Position numbers and translations under genes: made by a program. Of a stretch of DNA of 64,000 nt, positions 1-10,984 are shown piece after piece (position 1 is the first letter of the stretch; each line of letters begins with the position of its first letter). The notes under the pieces were generated by a model. That model was not told the DNA's origin and did not search any database. It saw only the letters and a program-made list of their open reading frames with translations. The DNA comes from Neodontobutis hainanensis (taxonomy: Eukaryota > Chordata > Actinopteri > Gobiiformes > Odontobutidae). The DNA lies in NCBI GenBank assembly GCA_024349245.1, contig JALDNG010000038.1, forward strand, positions 5,570,611 through 5,634,610. The letters run 5' to 3'.

Positions 1-522
1 GCATTTTATCACCTTAAAAATATTTTCAGAGTCAAAGGGATAATGTCTGAACCAGACTTAGAGAAACTTATCCATGCTTTTATCTGCAGCAGGTTAGATT
101 ACTGTAACGGCCTGCTCACTGGTCTCTCAAAACGAGGGACAGCTGCAGCTTATTCAGAACGCTGCTGCTCGGGTTCTAACTAACACCAGGAAGTACAACT
201 ACATCAGTCCAGTTTTAAAATCTCTGCACTGGCTTCTGTTGCTCAGAGAATAGACTTTAAAACAGCACTGGTTTACAAGTCTCTAAATGGTTTAGCACCA
301 GAATATATTTCTGAAATGCTAGTTGCTTATGAGCCTCCTCAGACTCAGAACATCTGGGACAGGCAGGAACATTCTGCTCGAGCCCAGAGTTAGAACTAAA
401 CAGGGTCAAGCAGCGTTTAAGTTTCATGCAGCAAAAACCTGGAACAACCTCCCAGATGAAGTAAAACAAGCCTCAACTTTGACAATGTTCAAGGGGAGGT
501 TAAAAACCTTCCTTTTTAGCTA
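1..522 (+). mobile_element. L2-like LINE, 3' end of the reverse-transcriptase ORF
   Basis: The translated plus strand, across several frames, gives the characteristic C-terminal region of fish L2/CR1-type LINEs: an HLKNI segment, then EKLIHAFICSRLDYCNGLL, a FKTALVYKSLNGLAPEYIS segment and a final AAKTWNNLPDEVK...FKGRLKTFLF block. The frame is broken repeatedly: a small deletion occurs near 135, a stop near 251 and another shift near 365. The left end leaves the window. It abuts a different LINE in the opposite orientation at 516-522. A close relative lies on the minus strand at 8148-8692. It is a dead fragment. Confidence 0.85.
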
Positions 523-1690
523 AACACCACTGTGTCATTGGCGTACATGATCATTTTAGCATTAGTACACACAGATGTAAAATCATTTATATAAAGCGAA
601 AACAACAGGGGCCCTAGTATAGAGCCCTGTGGCACACCCATGGTACATGCTCGTAGGGAAGATAATACATTGTTTACCAAAACACACTGCTGCCTTGCAC
701 CAAGGAAAGATTGAATCCAGTTTAATGTACTTCTACTAATAGAGAGATTTGTTAATTTATCTATCAGTATTTCATGATTTACTGTATCAAATGCCTTACG
801 CAAGTCAAGGAAGACCGCTCCGACAACACCTCCTTTATCCAAACTTGATTTTATTTCCTCTATTAAATAGCAACATGCTGTCTCTGTTGAGTAACGTTTT
901 CTGAAACCAAACTGAAGAGAATGTAATGCAGCATTATAATCAAGATGTTCCTCTAGCTGCGCTGCAACTACTTTTTCAAACACTTTGGAGATAGTGGGAA
1001 GGATGCTTATTGGTCGATAGTTGGAGACCTGGAGCTTGTCTCCTGACTTGTGAATAGGCTTTACTATAGCTGTTTTCAGAGCTATAGGAAAAATACTTTC
1101 ATTTATAGACTGATTTATCACTTTAGTTAATACTGGAGTCAAAATGTCCTTGTGCTCTTTTAGAAACACAGAATCAATGGCAAAGATATCTTTAGATTTA
1201 CTATTATTTAAGTGTGATATTACTTTTAAAACTGTCCCTTCATCTTCATAAGATAATTTAAAAAATGATTCATAACAGTTATAATTATATGCAGATATTG
1301 GTTTTGGAAATGTATCAGCCAAAACCCGTACAGAATCTAAAACATAATCATTAAAATGTGTTGCTACCACTGTATTATCCTTTTGAATAGCTCCATTTAT
1401 TTTAAGTTGTACCTGATCACAATGTATCTTTTCTTTTCCAAGTAATTTATCCATACTTTTCGAAAGAAGTTTACTATTACCTTTTGCCTCTTTAATCAAA
1501 TTTAAATAAAAGTTTGCCTTGGCTTTTCTAAGCTGCGTAGTAACTTTATTCCTTAAAATTTTATATACATAATGAGCAGTTGATAATTTTGATTTTAAAA
1601 AAGTTTAAAGTGCTAGATCTCTCTGTTTCATTAGATCCCAAAGAGAGCTACTAAACCATGGCAATTTCTTTTTATTAGTTTTATTTCTTT
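516..1690 (-). mobile_element. LINE reverse transcriptase fragment (minus strand)
   Basis: A 327-codon open frame (1499-516) carries RT motifs in order: NYRPISILPTISKVFEK, GFRKRYSTETA, VFLDLRKAFDTVNHEIL, GVPQGSILGPLLFSLYINDF and finally MYANDTVVFS. Upstream on the same strand to about 1690 the linker of the same ORF is readable (KLPWFSSSLWDLMKQRDLAL), interrupted by a stop near 1600. The catalytic box reads YAND rather than the family's usual YADD, so one catalytic aspartate is replaced. The thumb and 3' end are missing; the frame stops where the oppositely oriented L2 end begins. It is an inactive LINE remnant. Confidence 0.9.
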
Positions 1691-1724
1691 TTAATTCTGT
1701 ATGTTTCCCCTCATCACCAGACCA

Positions 1725-1747
1725 ACACACACACACACACACACACA
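1725..1747. repeat. (AC)n microsatellite
   Basis: A short uninterrupted AC dinucleotide run of about 11 units, just beyond the end of the minus-strand LINE fragment. Confidence 0.95.
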
Positions 1748-2820
1748 GTGCACCCATGTTCTGTCTCCTACAGTCTGTTTTGTGTTTTCATTACAGTCAG
1801 AGCAGGTGAGTGCAGTTCCTGCTGTTCATCAATATAATGCACTGTAACGCCGCGAGCTAATCATGGTTACCTAGCGATGTCCAGTAGTATCCGGTGAGGG
1901 CAACAGTTGGTGCACGTTGTAACGCCTTCGCTTTTGTAGTCCTCTCCTTTTCATACAACTCATGAATTCTTCTTGTTGTTGCGGGATGTGTCTTCATTGT
2001 GTTTAGTTTAAGAGCTCATTGCGTGTTTGTGAATGTGTAGTGTCCAAAACTGACCTCTCAGTCTTTGGCACTATTGGATGGAATAAGTCATGAACGCACC
2101 ACCATTTCAATGCCATAGAGTCTTTATTGTTCACAACCAACACAATAAATGACCCGAGTAGACACCCCAGCTCTACTGAAGGTTATACAGTAGACCCAAG
2201 CTTTTATACAGTTTTCACACGTCCTTTGAAACCTGGTTTCTCCAGACAAAGACTCTCTGTCCTGTCCAGTAAATTTTCCCTGTATGTGTTTGCACAAATA
2301 CCTTATCATGCTTTAAACCATACATTGTTGACATCATGTTTTCTCTTTTACCTTCCCATGGTCCTAGCTGTGTTATCATAACATATTCTCATCCATATTC
2401 TCATCCATGCAATAAATCCTAAGATAAAGAACATAAACCCCCCAGAAGTGAATAATAACCTAAGCACACAAAAACAAACCCTTCACATAGAAATATTACA
2501 CCACAAATGACAGTGAGCACATGCGCATGTGCGAGGAGGGTGCGTCTGTGAGACCCCGCGGAGCAGCGAATGAGTGTGGTGCGAGAGATATACAGTGACC
2601 AGTGCAGTTGGATATGTGTGGTGTAGTCGTGTGCAGCGAGAAAAATAAAGCATCTCAAAAGGCATTAAGACGGCTCTTTGTCCTTATAAGCCACCATCAC
2701 ACTGAACACCGTGAAGTTTCGGGAGTTAACCGCAGGAGAAAAACTTCTGGCCCTGTTGGACAAGTGCAGGAGCATGGACCCCTCTTATCGTGCTCTGACT
2801 CAAAAATACTTTTTTTTCAG
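1748..2820. other. Gene-free stretch, possible old LTR-like sequence
   Basis: No open frame resembles a known protein. On the minus strand AATAAA occurs near 2125 and on the plus strand near 2645, which would suit an old LTR or untranslated exon, but no second copy or target duplication was found. The last bases before 2821 form a pyrimidine tract (T-run then CAG) that serves as the splice acceptor of the next exon. An upstream IgV exon expected for the receptor gene downstream was not recognised here. Confidence 0.4.
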
Positions 2821-5538
2821 TGAACATTGTTGTGAACCTGGAGGAGGTGGGCTCTGACCTGGTCTGCAGATCTGAGGAGATCTACCCTGAGCCTCATGTG
2901 ACCTGGTCTTCTGCTGGAACTGAGACAAATACATCAGTCAGTGTCTCAGAGAAGGGTCTTTACTCCATCTTCAGCTCTGTCACACTTTCACACAAGCCTC
3001 CAGAGGAACACAGCTGTAACATCAGCACTGAGCACAGCTGGAGCAGCGCCACCTACAGGCTGCAGCGTGAGTACTTCAACTGGATACATTTAAACAGAAT
3101 AAATTGTGAGATAGTGCCTGTGTGAAAAGGATATCATTGAAGAAACTTTAGTACATACTGTACATTTGTCAGAGCTGCCTCTCAGTCCTCGTCTGTCTTC
3201 AACACAACATGAACGACACCTTTTACCAACAACTGGAGCGTCTGCAGACGAAGGGCTGCTCAACACCAGCCAGTCCAGTCCAGTTCAGTCCAGTTCAGTC
3301 CAGTCCAGTCCAGTTCAGTCCAGTCCAGTCCAGTTCAGTCCAGTTTAGTTCAGTCCAGTCCAGTTCAGTCCAGTCCAGTTTAGTTCAGTCCAGTCCAGTC
3401 CAGTTTAGTTCAGTCCAGTCCAGTTCAGTTCAGTTCAGTTCAGTTTAGTTCAGTCCAGTTTAGTTCAGTTCAGTTCAGTCCAGTTTAGTTCAGTCCAGTC
3501 CAGTCCAGTCCAGTCCAGTTTAGTCCAGTTTAGTCCAGTTCAGTCCAGTCCATTGCAGTTCAGTTCAGTCCAGTCCAGTTTAGTCCAGTTCAGTCCAGTT
3601 CAGTCCAGTTTAGTCCAGTTCAGTCTAGTTCAGTCCAGTCCAGTTTAGTCCAGTTCAGTCCAGTCTAGTCCAGTGCAGTCAAGTTCAGTCCAGTTTAGTC
3701 CAGTGCAGTCCAGTTCAGTCCAGTCCAGTCCAGTTCAGTCTAGTCCAGTCCAGTTTAGTCCAGTTCAGTCCAGTCTAGTCCAGTGCAGTCAAGTTCAGTC
3801 CAGTTTAGCCCAGTTCAGTCCAGTGCAGTCCAGTGCAGTCCAGTTCAGTTCAGTCCAGTCCAGTCCAGTTCAGTCTAGTTCAGTCCAGTTCAGTCTCGTC
3901 CAGTCCAGTTTAGTTCAGTCCAGTTTAGTTCAGTCCACTCCAGTTTAGTCCAGTCCAGTTTAGTTCAGTCCAGTTCAGTCCAGTTTAGTTCAGTCCAGTT
4001 CAGTCCAGTTCAGTTCAGTTTAGTCCAGTCCGGTTCAGTCCAGTTTAGTTCAGTCCAGTTCAGTTTAGTCCAGTCCGGTTCAGTTCAGTCTAGTCCAGTC
4101 CAGTTTAGTTCAGTCCAGTTTAGTTCAGTCCACTCCAGTCTAGTCCAGTCCAGTCCAGTTTAGTTCAGTCCAGTCCAGTTTAGTTCAGTCCAGTCCAGTA
4201 CAGTCTAGTCCAGTCCAGTTTAGTCCAGTCCAGTCCAGTTTAGTTCAGTCCAGTTTAGTTCAGTCCACTCCAGTCTAGTCCAGTCCAGTTCAGTCCAGTC
4301 CAGTCCAGTCCAGTTTAGTCCAGTCCAGTCCAGTCCAGTCCAGTTCAGTTCAGTCCAGTCCAGTCCAGTCCAGTCCAGTTCAGTCCAGTCCAGTTCAGTC
4401 CAGTTCAGTTCAGAGACTTGTCCTGTACAAGTTCCACAGAGGCAGCTGGATGTGCTCTGTGGGGTTTCAAAATCCAACAAGAGCCCAAAACTCCAATTGA
4501 GATAAAAACATTTATTAAACATTTGTCAAAACTTATTTGAACATTCACAGATGAACCATTGTAACTTCTCTGTCTCTGTTGAAGTCCATAAACCAAACAT
4601 GAGAGAGGCTTGTTGAGCTTTGTTCTGTAATTTTAATTATTTATAAAATCATTATTTCCAGAACAGCACAAACTGTGGTGGTTTTAAAAGTGCCACAGAA
4701 ATAAACTTTGACTCATTATGGTCTGTGTCCATCATAACTGTGTTTTCTTTGTTCTTTCAGCTCAGATAAGTGTTTTAGAAAATGAAGCAATCATCTCCTG
4801 CTCTGCCTTTAACTCAAGAATAAAGAGCCTCATCTGGAAATTCAACCTGAATGAGTTCATCCTGAAGCAGACTGGAGCTGAAGTGGTCTATAATGAATCC
4901 TGGAGACAGTTTGTGGAGGAGGTCTCTGAGTCCGGTCGTCTCATTTTAAAGAACCTGGACTCAGGTCATCAGGGAGTCTACAGCTGTGTCCTCAGCTCTG
5001 ACAGAGACACTCTCATCAGCAGCACACGGCTGGAGGAAGGATTCAAGAAAGAAACATGTGGTAAAGTCAGTCTGAGTGAGAGCCAATCAAAACATCACTG
5101 AACAAATGAACATGTCTTTATTTCTGTTTGTTCACAGAGATGCCTTCAGCAGCCTTCACTGTTTTACTTTGCCTTCTTTGTTTGATTTTGTGTTTATTTG
5201 CTGCTTACGTCGGGACACAGTGGCTTCAGAAGGTCCTTTTTTACGTACTTTTCTTATTGTGTTGATTAAAAAACTAAACAACACAGAAATTGACAAAGGC
5301 ACTAACTTTTTTTTATTATTAGCTTCAAATAATAACTCAAACATTCAGAAGTGAGTCTAGTGGAGAGGAACTGAAACACTGAAAACACCGAAGTCTCAGG
5401 GTAAGTGCCTCTCTTCATTTGTAAAGCTCAGCTCAGGCCCAGGTCTAATTTAATGTTCTTTACAGTGAAAGTGATGCTGGTGAGAATAAAGAGCCAACAT
5501 TCAGAAGAGCTCCATCAAACAATCAAGAAATAGATTGA
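2821..5538 (+). CDS. Ig-superfamily receptor, B7/HHLA2-like (partial gene: IgC, IgV, TM, tail)
   Basis: Four exon-like blocks are visible. 2821-3066 (246 nt, phase 1-1) is a C-type Ig domain with cysteines in LVCRSEEIYPEPHVTW and EEHSCNIS, acceptor TTTCAG and donor GTGAGT. 4761-5060 (300 nt, phase 1-1) is a V-type domain with ISCSAF, a tryptophan in SLIWKF and GVYSCVL. 5138-5232 encodes a hydrophobic span (FTVLLCLLCLILCLFAAYVG) followed by basic/aromatic residues. 5466-5538 could be a last exon giving an acidic tail ending in TGA. IgC followed by IgV and TM fits the membrane-proximal half of HHLA2-type checkpoint ligands (V-C-V-TM), which act at the cell surface on lymphocytes. No signal peptide or first V exon is seen, and the splice path between the TM and tail exons is unresolved. 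The family call is inference; B7-H4 or butyrophilin-like paralogues are alternatives. Confidence 0.65.
3271..4410. repeat. CAGTC/CAGTT pentanucleotide array, about 228 units
   Basis: About 1,140 bp of nearly uninterrupted 5-mers, almost all CAGTC or CAGTT with TAGTT/TAGTC and rare variants (CAGTG, CACTC, CGGTT). It lies in the intron between the IgC exon (ends 3066) and the IgV exon (starts 4761). Apparent long open frames inside (repeats of SSPVQ on plus, LDWTE on minus) are by-products of the 5-mer and are not genes. Confidence 0.97.
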
Positions 5539-6596
5539 TCCTGTAACGAGGACCAGAGAGTGACTGAGATCTGGAGGTGGTTTAGACTTCCTTCATGCTC
5601 TGTGTGGACGATAAGACTGACTTTATATTATATTATATTTATAAATATTACTATTATGGCAAAGACAAAGAGTTCAGACAGCTTTTATAGGCCTCGAGCA
5701 GATTAAAGGTAATATAATGAACTAAAATAGTTTAGTGGATAAATAAGTCCTCTCAGTGCAGAAGGAGTGCTGCAGGTCATTCACACACCTGTTGGTCGAC
5801 TGTACACCTCACTCAGCTCTGACTGGATCTGTCAGCCCTGCAACTAACTGGCCATAGTCCAGGATGTACACCGCTTAAGGCCCGTAGTTTACTCTTTTCC
5901 ATATACATTACATCCCTGGGCTCTGTCGTTCAGAAACATGGCTTTTCTTATCACTGCTGCAGTTTTGCAAGTTTTGATCAAATGAAATGTTTTGGATGAA
6001 TAACATTTGAAGAGTTTTGATGAACTGTTTTCACAAAAGAGCTTTTAGAGTTTTAGAGAAATGCTGAACAAGTTAAGAACACTGTAGTGTCTCTGACAGA
6101 CCAGGAGGGGCGCTGTAAACATTGTCACTGCAATAAAAATTTAAGAGTTTTATCAGAAAGAAACCCAAAGTATAAAAAACACTTTTCACACAAAGAACTG
6201 ATTTTAAAGTTTACCTGCAACAGAGCAGGTGTCTCTCAAAAACACTGCTTTGGCTGGATTTAGTTTGTGAGAGCACCATTTTCATGTAAATGAACGAAGA
6301 AAACACAACAGAATCATAGGTTTTTAGTAAAAAATAGATTGTTGTGTGAACTGCCAATGATTTCCTTCATTAAAACGTGTTGCTATAACAACAGACCTGC
6401 CATCTTTCTCCATTTAAAGCTGCCGATCATTTAGAAAATTCCACTGAAATACTATTCATTAACTCTGTTCCGTGTAGTGTAACTCTTAAAATAAAAACAC
6501 CTAAAGGTAATAATGCAAACGTGATGTAACAGTCCTGTTCAGGTTTGAAGAAAGGGTCTTGTTCAGATGAGTCCAGTCGTTGGATGTGTTTGGACG
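5539..6596. other. Intergenic region between convergent Ig genes
   Basis: AT-rich sequence between the 3' ends of two oppositely oriented Ig-superfamily fragments. No coding exon was recognised. It includes a SINE scrap at 5812-5885. Much is likely 3' UTR of either gene. Confidence 0.5.
5812..5885 (+). mobile_element. SINE tail remnant
   Basis: The segment with GTCAGCCCTGCAACTAACTG and a following 'ccatagtccaggatgtacacc' type tail matches the 3' body of the tRNA-headed SINE present at 14805-15206 (GTCAGCCCTGCGACTAACTG, then the same order of blocks). Only this fragment survives. Confidence 0.6.
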
Positions 6597-8040
6597 TTAA
6601 CTGTCTCGATCCTCTTCAGCCTCAGCAGAGTTTTCTTGTGACGGTCGATCGACAGCATCAGTGTCAGACACTTCTCTCTGAGGTGGAAACAAGAATATGT
6701 GTTTAGTACAAATATAAGGTCTGTAGAGCAGCAAGACAATGGAATAAAATCAACTAAAACCTGTTCAAATCCAACTAAAACCTGTTTAAATCCAACAAAA
6801 ACCTGTTCAAATCCAACTAAAACCTGTTCAAATCCAACTAGAACCTGTTCAAATCCAACTAAAACCTGTTTAAATCCAACAAAAACCTGTTCAAATCCAA
6901 CTAAAACCTGTTTAAATCCAACTGAGACCTGTTTAAATCCCACTAAAACCTGTTTAAATCCAACAAAAACCTGTTCAAATCCAACTAAAACCTGTTCAAA
7001 TCCAACTAGAACCTGTTCAAATCCAACTAAAACCTGTTTAAATCCAACTAAAACCTGTTTAAATCCAACTAAAACTTGTTAAAATCCAACTAAAACCAGT
7101 TTAAATCCAACTAGAACCTGTTTAAATCCAACTGAAACCTGTTTAAATCCAACTAAAACCTGTTTAAATCCAACTGAAACCTGTTTAAATCCAACTAGAA
7201 CCTGTTTAAATCCAACTAAAACCTGTTTAAATCCAACTAAAACCTGTTCAAATCCAAATAAAACCTGTTCAAATCCAACTAAACCTGTTTAAATCCAACT
7301 AGAACCTGTTCAAATCCAACTAAAACATGTTTAAATCCAACTAGAACCTGTTCAAATCCAACTAAAACCTGTTCAAATTCAGCTGAAACCTGTTCAAATC
7401 CAACTAAAACATGTTTAAATCCAACTAGAACCTGTTCAAATCCAACTAAAACCTGTTCAAATCCAACTAAAACCTGTTCAAATCCAACTAAAACCGGTTT
7501 AAATCCATCTAAATATTTAAAACATCAGGACAATAAATATAATAAAAAGCTTTGTGTTTGGCTGTGCACTGATGCAGAATAAACAAACCTGTGAGCTGAG
7601 ATTGTTGGGCTCTTGTTCCATTGGGTTTAGTTCAACCTGTTCCTGGTCTTGTTGTCTGCTCCGTTAAAAAATAAAAACAATCTTAGACAGTATTTGTATT
7701 TTCTTTTTTCTCTGCTACATGTCAAAGTGATTTTTCAAAAACACATTATTCTGATGAATTTAAAGAGTGTGTGTCTGGTTGTTGGTCTCAGTCTCTGATG
7801 CTGTTCTTTTTGCATGAGTCTGGATTTACTCACCCTCCGGCTCCATTGGTCCTGTTCTGTTGTTGGTCTAAAGCAGAAATACATCACACACCAAAATAAA
7901 ACATAGGATCAGATAAACTGAAGTGTTAAGAGTAACTTTACATCGACGTCTGCAGTAGATCAGTAGGACTATAGCTGTAGCTAAAGCTATTAGTATCACT
8001 GCTACTATACATCCCAGAATAATCCAAACATAGTGAATTG
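6597..8040 (-). pseudogene. Transmembrane and cytoplasmic end of a second Ig-type receptor
   Basis: On the minus strand four coding blocks join in phase. About 8040-7942 encodes a membrane span (WIILGCIVAVILIALATAIV) followed by LLIYCRRR; 7867-7834 (34 nt), 7655-7589 (67 nt) and 6677-6597 (81 nt) follow, the last ending in TAA. Donors are GTAAAG, GTGAGT and GTTTGT; acceptors TTAG, GCAG and CTCAG. The joined tail is rich in Gln, Asn, Glu and Asp and ends AEAEEDRDS. Teleost B7/CD276-like receptors have this exon layout. No extracellular Ig exon is found upstream: an L2 fragment sits at 8148-8692. Where the acceptor of the TM exon is expected (8040/8041) the sequence reads TTTCAA instead of TTTCAG, so splicing to an upstream exon looks lost. 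Family assignment is inference. Confidence 0.55.
6745..7512. repeat. 21-bp minisatellite, about 36 copies
   Basis: Tandem units of 21 bp built on aaatccaactaaaacctg followed by TTC or TTT, with variants (tagaacc, tgaaacc, tcaacaaaaacc). The unit length is a multiple of three, so both strands show long artificial open frames (NPTKTCS on plus, VGFEQVL on minus). It occupies the last intron of the minus-strand Ig-type gene, between the exons at 7589 and 6677. Confidence 0.96.
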
Positions 8041-8147
8041 AAAGACAATTTACAAGATTTAGATTTAAAAACATAAGAAAAATGAAAAGCATTATAAAAG
8101 AAGAGTGCAGATAAAAAACACATTAAGTTGTGGTGTAGGCGGAGCTA

Positions 8148-8692
8148 AAGAGGAAGGTTTTTAACCTCCTCTTGAACATTGTTAAAGTTGAGGCTGTTCC
8201 AGGTTTTTGCTGAAACTTAAACACTGCTTCACCCTGTTTAGTTCTAACTCTGGGCTCGAGCAGAAGTCTGTCCCAGATGTTCTCAGAGTCCGAGGAGGCT
8301 CATAATCTACTAGCATTTCAGAAATATATTCTGGTGCTAAACCATTTAGAGACTTGTAAACCAGTGCTGTTTTAAAGTCTATTCTCTGAGCAACAGAAGC
8401 CAGTGCAGAGATTTTAAAACTGGACTGATGTGGTTGTACTTCCTGGTGTTAGTTAGAACCCGAGCAGCAGCGTTCTGAATAAGCTGCAGCTGTCTTAACC
8501 CTCGTTTTGAGAGACCAGTGAGCAGCCATTACAGTAATCTAACCTGCTGCAGATAAAAGCATGAATAAGTTTCTCTAAGTCTGGTTGAGACATTATTCCT
8601 TTGACTCTGGAAATGTTTTTAAGGTGAATAAATGAAGATGTAATGTGACTCTGGACATTTAAGTCTGAGTCCATGATGACACAGCATATCCT
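8148..8692 (-). mobile_element. L2-like LINE 3' end (minus strand)
   Basis: Reverse-complement relative of the fragment at 1-522: the same protein blocks are visible (HLKNISRVKGIMSQPDLEKL, IHAFICSRLDYCNG, then FKTALVYKSLNGLAPEYI) with frameshifts. It is inserted directly upstream of the TM exon of the minus-strand Ig-type gene and probably helped to break it. Confidence 0.85.
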
Positions 8693-8759
8693 CATGAAAA
8701 TATCAGACAATGCTTCAGGATAACATGAGGATGCCTGTACATCAGCTCAAACTGTGTAG

Positions 8760-9222
8760 AAGGTGGTGGTGCAACAGGACAACGACCCAAAACACAAGAG
8801 CAAGTCTCCAACAGAATGGGTTCAGAAAAACGAAACCTTTGGAGTGACCAAATCAGAGCCCAGAGCTCAACTCTTACACATGAGTTGTCTAAAGAATATG
8901 ACAGAGCTAAAGCCATTCTGCAGGAAGAATGGGCTAAAATTCCTCCTCAACGATGTGCAAGTCTGATCCACAGCTGCTTGAGGTTATTGCTGCCAAGGAG
9001 GGGGTCAACCATTTATTGATTCTAAGGGTTCCCTTACTTTTTCCACTGCTATTTTGAATGTTGAATGTGTGTGTTCAAGACATAAAAGATTACATTATGT
9101 TTGTCAAAACCCTTGACCCTTGACCCTTTAGGATCAGATCACATTTCAAGACAAATTTATTTAAAAAAAAAAAACACAACATTCCAAAAGGTTCACATAG
9201 TTTTCCCTTCCCTCTGTATTAG
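8760..9222 (+). mobile_element. Tc1/mariner-type transposon 3' remnant
   Basis: The plus strand encodes VVQQDNDPKHKSKSPTEWVQ, the conserved QDNDPKH block of the DDE catalytic domain of Tc1-like transposases, followed by a frameshifted C terminus (LKPFCRKNGLKFLLNDVQ). The downstream stretch ends at 9190-9222 in 'ggttcacatagttttccctt', which resembles the terminal sequence of these elements. The 5' two thirds and the other inverted repeat are missing. Confidence 0.75.
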
Positions 9223-10186
9223 ATACATTCATTATTGATTATAAATTAGGTTATTAATAGCAAGCTTTATTGGTTGAGAATATTTAGTTTTTAATCAAAG
9301 CCAAAGGAATGCAGCACGCTATAGTTTTCAGTCATGTCTTAAGTTGTATGTGAAAGCGCTTGTGTGACTTGTGTTATTAAATCATTTGAAATGTGATGCT
9401 GCTGTTACTAAATATAACAATGCATCTATTAGCCCCTCGGCCCAATATCACCAGCAGCCGCCACTGGTAAAAGGCCTATTGAGTACTACTGTCTCACAAA
9501 GAAATAAAAGATAAATGTGTGGTTGACAGGTATTCGTTTTGTTCTGCTTTAGAGCCTGTCACTGAGACAAAGCTTCCATTCATTTCTACATGTTTGAGTG
9601 TCAAAGGTCTACAATCAGAATAACGTCCAGGTTTCTGTCATTGACAAAAAAAAAAAAGAAAAAAGTAACAACTTCATAAAGCAGAAAGAGAGCTGGGGTT
9701 TTTGCAGTTGACACATAACAGTACAGAATACATACATGACTTAAATACGGTCGAATACACAGTCAGTTTTGGTGTTTTAGTTCATCCCTAACCTGAACAA
9801 TTGAAGGCGAGTGAGAAGCACAGCCAAGAAACAGCAGCAGCTTCGTCGTCTTCCTCCAGATTCACTGCAGAAAGAGCAGCACCAAAGCGAGCGGATGTGT
9901 AAAACTGCCACCTTCTGAAAATGAGAGTCAGCTACATATGCTTATTTAGTTCCTAATTATACCAAGATTGTCTCATTTTTTAATAAATACTGTTGTTATT
10001 TTCATCTTTTTACCAGAGAGACTTCTAGTCTAAATGGAAATGCCAGAGCATTCCCAGGTCACTGCTTTTCACACTTGGGAATGCTTTCATTCACAATTTT
10101 GACAGAAATTTTCCTGCAATGCTATTTTTTAATCTGTAAAATTTTCATGGTAGATTTTTTTTGAAAAAAATTGTGGATCTTTTCAC
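9223..10186. other. Gene-free stretch before the duplicated block
   Basis: No convincing gene. A single minus-strand block at 9861-9793 reads like a leader peptide (TTKLLLFLGCASHS) and is followed by a GTTAGG donor, but has no ATG; see findings. The rest is AT-rich with poly-A runs. Confidence 0.4.
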
Positions 10187-10428
10187 ACACAACCCTGTTC
10201 TGATATACTGTTGTTGTGCCCTCGGGCAAGACACTTAACCCACCTCCAGTGTCTGTGGCTCTGGTGTATGAATGTGTGAGAATGTTTGGAGGTCTGAGTC
10301 CATATGCACAAAATGGCTGGCACGTGTCTACCTCCAGTGTGTGACTGTGGAGTGAATGAAAAATGGACTCTGTAAAGCGCTTTGAGAGCCTTGAAAAGCG
10401 CTGTATAAATCCTGTCCATTATTCTTAT
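10187..10428 (+). mobile_element. SINE-like element at the duplication edge
   Basis: Carries the fish SINE signature 'gccctcgggcaagacactta' and a conserved 3' tail with AAAGCGCTTTGAGAGCCTTG, then GAAAAGCGCTGTATAAATCC and TCCATTATT. No tRNA-type head is present, so it is 5'-truncated. Its 5' edge coincides with the left boundary of the duplicated unit, both here and at 27396. Confidence 0.7.
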
Positions 10429-10980
10429 AAAATGCTAGGGCTTTGCTCGGTAAGGGTGCATGTCTAAGACGGGCTTTAGAGGCAAGGCCATTGTCATATT
10501 GGTGTACTAGCCTGTGTCTGTTTGTCCTTCGCTGAACACAATATACCTGTAGGGAAAGACGTGAGTCACCCATAAGTTGGAGACATTTGATGCTCTAAAG
10601 AGGACAAGCTTTATTCAAACATTTGGTCTGGCCACACTTTCCAAAGACAAACAAAGCATTGTTTAGCCCAGGTTTCTTTTAGATACAGGGATAGATACAA
10701 CAACCGATAACTAACCTACTTGACGATTCAGCTTTGCGCAGTAGAACAGACATTAAGGAAACGCTAGAGCGGGTTATAAACTGTTCCTATGTTCATCAAG
10801 GCTTTGCAAAAAAGCAAAGAGCGCTCCCGGTCCGTCCTGTCTCTGCTGATGTAGCCCATGTGGTCTTTATGTTTGTCAATTTCCCCCAAATCCCGTTTTC
10901 TTTGTAGATGCTAATCAGTTTGTGCATACGTTTATTTTGGATTGTTTTAGACATAGGCTTTTATTTTGGCGGTGCCACTT
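10429..10980. other. Unassigned duplicated sequence upstream of mgst3
   Basis: Conserved between units 1 and 2 (27626-28170). A minus-strand frame (MGDSRLSLQVYCVQRRTNRH...) stays open in both copies for 46 to 80 codons before entering the SINE but resembles no family I know; it may be untranslated sequence or the promoter region of mgst3. No function is claimed. Confidence 0.35.
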
Positions 10981-10984
10981 CCGG

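Noticed and set aside
3166..4522. Several open frames of 60-100 codons in the CAGTC/CAGTT array
   Set aside because: They arise from a 5-bp unit with no internal stop in some frames; low-complexity peptides only.
6745..7512. Regularly spaced repeats that might suggest a CRISPR-like array
   Set aside because: The units are head-to-tail 21-mers without unique spacers, and the context is a vertebrate intron. It is a minisatellite.
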